In this document: piece by piece, positions 4,943-6,053 of the stretch
Layout: the number at the start of each line of letters is the position of its first letter
Position numbering within the stretch: the stretch's first letter is position 1
Source of the DNA: Chloroflexota bacterium
GTDB lineage: Bacteria > Chloroflexota > Dehalococcoidia > UBA1127 > JACQUN01
Assembly: GCA_016210285.1 (NCBI GenBank)
Contig: JACQUN010000104.1
Location: forward strand, 1-6,053
Direction: 5' to 3'
DNA: 6,053 nucleotides
Program-made: the position numbers and the translations under genes
Notes under the pieces: model-generated
Told to the model about the DNA's origin: nothing
Databases searched by the model: none
The model's input: the letters and a program-made list of their open reading frames with translations, nothing else

Positions 4943-6053
4943 ATGCGATGGAGAGGTGACCAACGGTTCCGGTGGCTCACCGCACTCCTCACCACCACTG
5001 TGGTGCTTGTCCTTATCTTGTATCCCTTCCTTCAGGCAGGGCTGTTCCTCCCGAAGGGCCTGGAGGCGTCTTCGTTTACCCCGTTCATACGGTTGCGGGC
5101 AGACGGGGCTGCCCGGGTCAAATGGACCACCGCTCAGGCCCGGTTTGGCGACTACTCCGCGATTCTCACCACTGGCCCCAGCAAGACTGATGTCGCCAGC
5201 GTCACCGTCAACACTCGAACCATTCCCTTCGCCTCTCTGAACGACAACAGCGTCTCGTTCTGGGCCTACCTGCCCGCGCAGCCGAACGCCGCCGTGCCGG
5301 ATGACATGGTCTCGCCGCGTGTGGTGCTGGCCCTGGACGGGAACGGCGACGGGAAGTCCGACGCCGATGACATTCAACTGGAGAGCATCTCCTCGGTGCC
5401 TGTGTCCGGGGTGATGGAGATTGCCAAGTGGTTGAAGCTGCGGCCCAGGCCCTTCGGCCCAGGGATTGGCTACGGCTACGGGTACGGGTACGGGCTGGGC
5501 TTTGGATGGTGTGACTCACGGGATGTTCTGCATCTGGGCTTCAAGTGCGACAACCCCCAGGGGCTGAGCACCTGGCAAGCCAAGCTGTCCGACGCCTCGG
5601 TGGTGGGAGTCATTCTTGTCTACGGCAGCCCGGACCCGGGCAAGACGGGCATCCTCACCGCCTACGTGGACGACGTGACCATCCAGTCGTTTACCCAGGC
5701 GCTGGAGCCCACGGTTTGGGTGGGCCCCGCCGCGCAGAAGGATGCTCAGCGAGGCAACGCCCGCTGGACCACGGAGCGCGTTCAGTTCGGCGACTACTCT
5801 ATTCGGCTCAAGGCCGATGATGCGAGCCAGAACCCCGCGGCCCTCGTGCCCGTGGCGGTCCCCCTGTCCAGCCTCACCGGCGACAAGTTGCGGGTCTGGA
5901 TGAGCCCGCCCCAGTACGCCTCCCAGGTCCGGGTCAACCTGCTGCTGGACACCGACGGGGATGGCCGGCCTGATGAGAAGATGGCGGCTGGCCTTGGGCT
6001 CCTGACGCCCACCCCCACGCCGACCCCGACCTTCACACCCACCTTCACGCCCA
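4943..6053 (+). CDS. Secreted or membrane-anchored protein with two calcium-loop modules and a Thr-Pro tract (C-terminus beyond window)
   Basis: Family not recognised. ATG at 4943 directly follows an in-frame TAA and has AAGGAG 8 nt upstream; the frame stays open for 370 codons to the edge. Residues 1-10 are basic (MRWRGDQRFR) and about 11-34 form a strongly hydrophobic helix, so this is a signal peptide or signal anchor; no clear A-x-A cleavage site is visible. Two diverged modules follow. Module 1 has WTTAQARFGDYS (61-72), VSFWAYLP (104-111) and D132-x-N-x-D-G-x-x-D140. Module 2 has WTTERVQFGDYS (275-286), LRVWMSPP (316-323) and D336-x-D-x-D-G-x-x-D344. The Dx[DN]xDGxxD loops are typical calcium ligands. 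The W...G-D-Y-S strands and the YVDDVTI ending of module 1 (241-247) suggest a jelly-roll, carbohydrate-binding-like fold (inference). Module 1 also carries GYGYGYGYG (176-184) and Cys190/Cys202, a possible disulfide. A Thr-Pro/Thr-Phe linker starts at about 355. Adhesin, S-layer-associated or glycan-binding roles are possible. Confidence 0.88.
   Translation, partial: MRWRGDQRFRWLTALLTTTVVLVLILYPFLQAGLFLPKGLEASSFTPFIRLRADGAARVKWTTAQARFGDYSAILTTGPSKTDVASVTVNTRTIPFASLNDNSVSFWAYLPAQPNAAVPDDMVSPRVVLALDGNGDGKSDADDIQLESISSVPVSGVMEIAKWLKLRPRPFGPGIGYGYGYGYGLGFGWCDSRDVLHLGFKCDNPQGLSTWQAKLSDASVVGVILVYGSPDPGKTGILTAYVDDVTIQSFTQALEPTVWVGPAAQKDAQRGNARWTTERVQFGDYSIRLKADDASQNPAALVPVAVPLSSLTGDKLRVWMSPPQYASQVRVNLLLDTDGDGRPDEKMAAGLGLLTPTPTPTPTFTPTFTP
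5468..5494 (+). repeat. Gly-Tyr coding repeat
   Basis: Four GGN-TAC units in a row encode (Gly-Tyr)4-Gly inside module 1 of the surface protein, between the calcium loop and Cys190. Glycine codons vary (GGC and GGG) while tyrosine is always TAC. A flexible, aromatic-rich surface loop is likely. Confidence 0.8.
6005..6053 (+). repeat. Thr-Pro / Thr-Phe low-complexity coding tract, cut by the window end
   Basis: ACN-CCN codon pairs encode TPTPTPTPTFTPTFTP. Synonymous codons vary, so this is amino-acid-level repetition more than a simple DNA microsatellite. Thr-Pro linkers usually join extracellular domains and may be O-glycosylated. In Chloroflexota such tracts often precede a further surface domain, so more of this protein probably lies beyond the window. 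Confidence 0.85.

Noticed and set aside
4749..5240. 163-codon plus-strand open frame, or a leader peptide from ATG 4878/4881
   Set aside because: The frame starts inside P2 and runs on into the surface-protein gene in another frame instead of ending in the leader. AGGGAG is too close to these ATGs, and the product looks random.
5794..6048. Minus-strand frame with a Val-Gly repeat
   Set aside because: It is simply the reverse complement of the Thr-Pro coding tract of the plus-strand gene.

Overview
The window is GC-rich (roughly 60-65 % by eye) bacterial DNA with strongly G/C-biased third codon positions. It holds four protein genes, and two of them run off the window edges. A Chloroflexota-type bacterium (for example a Dehalococcoidia/SAR202-like lineage) is a reasonable guess. 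The reasons are the secreted protein with a Thr-Pro 'TPTPTP' tract, the large FAD plus Fe-S hydroxyacid oxidase, and the MEP-pathway enzyme in a high-GC background. This is inference; no rRNA or other marker gene is present.

Minus-strand block (1-4253), in transcription order: an iron-type alcohol dehydrogenase/maleylacetate-reductase-like oxidoreductase (4253 to 3060); ispH, the last enzyme of the MEP isoprenoid pathway (2875 to 1970, probably from a TTG start with a strong Shine-Dalgarno); and the N-terminal 594 residues of a YdiJ/D-2-hydroxyacid-dehydrogenase-type flavoprotein that is entering its Fe-S region when the window ends. The gaps of about 185 nt between these genes are long for a tight operon. 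Each holds at most weak promoter or hairpin candidates, so the three genes share orientation but not obviously function.

Divergent intergenic region (4254-4942, 689 nt): no credible gene. Its right half carries two TTGACA-type promoters facing right. They lie in an ungapped 72-nt-offset duplication and both have a 19-nt spacer. They are followed by a leader of about 175 nt with three successive hairpins, ending in an AAGGAG ribosome-binding site.

Plus-strand gene (4943 to beyond 6053): a secreted or membrane-anchored surface protein with two diverged copies of one module. Each copy has a WTT...FGDYS motif and a calcium-type Dx[DN]xDGxxD loop. Copy 1 carries a Gly-Tyr repeat, and copy 2 runs into a Thr-Pro-rich tract cut by the window end. 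This gene and its duplicated-promoter, structured leader are the least explained part of the window and the best candidate for something undescribed.
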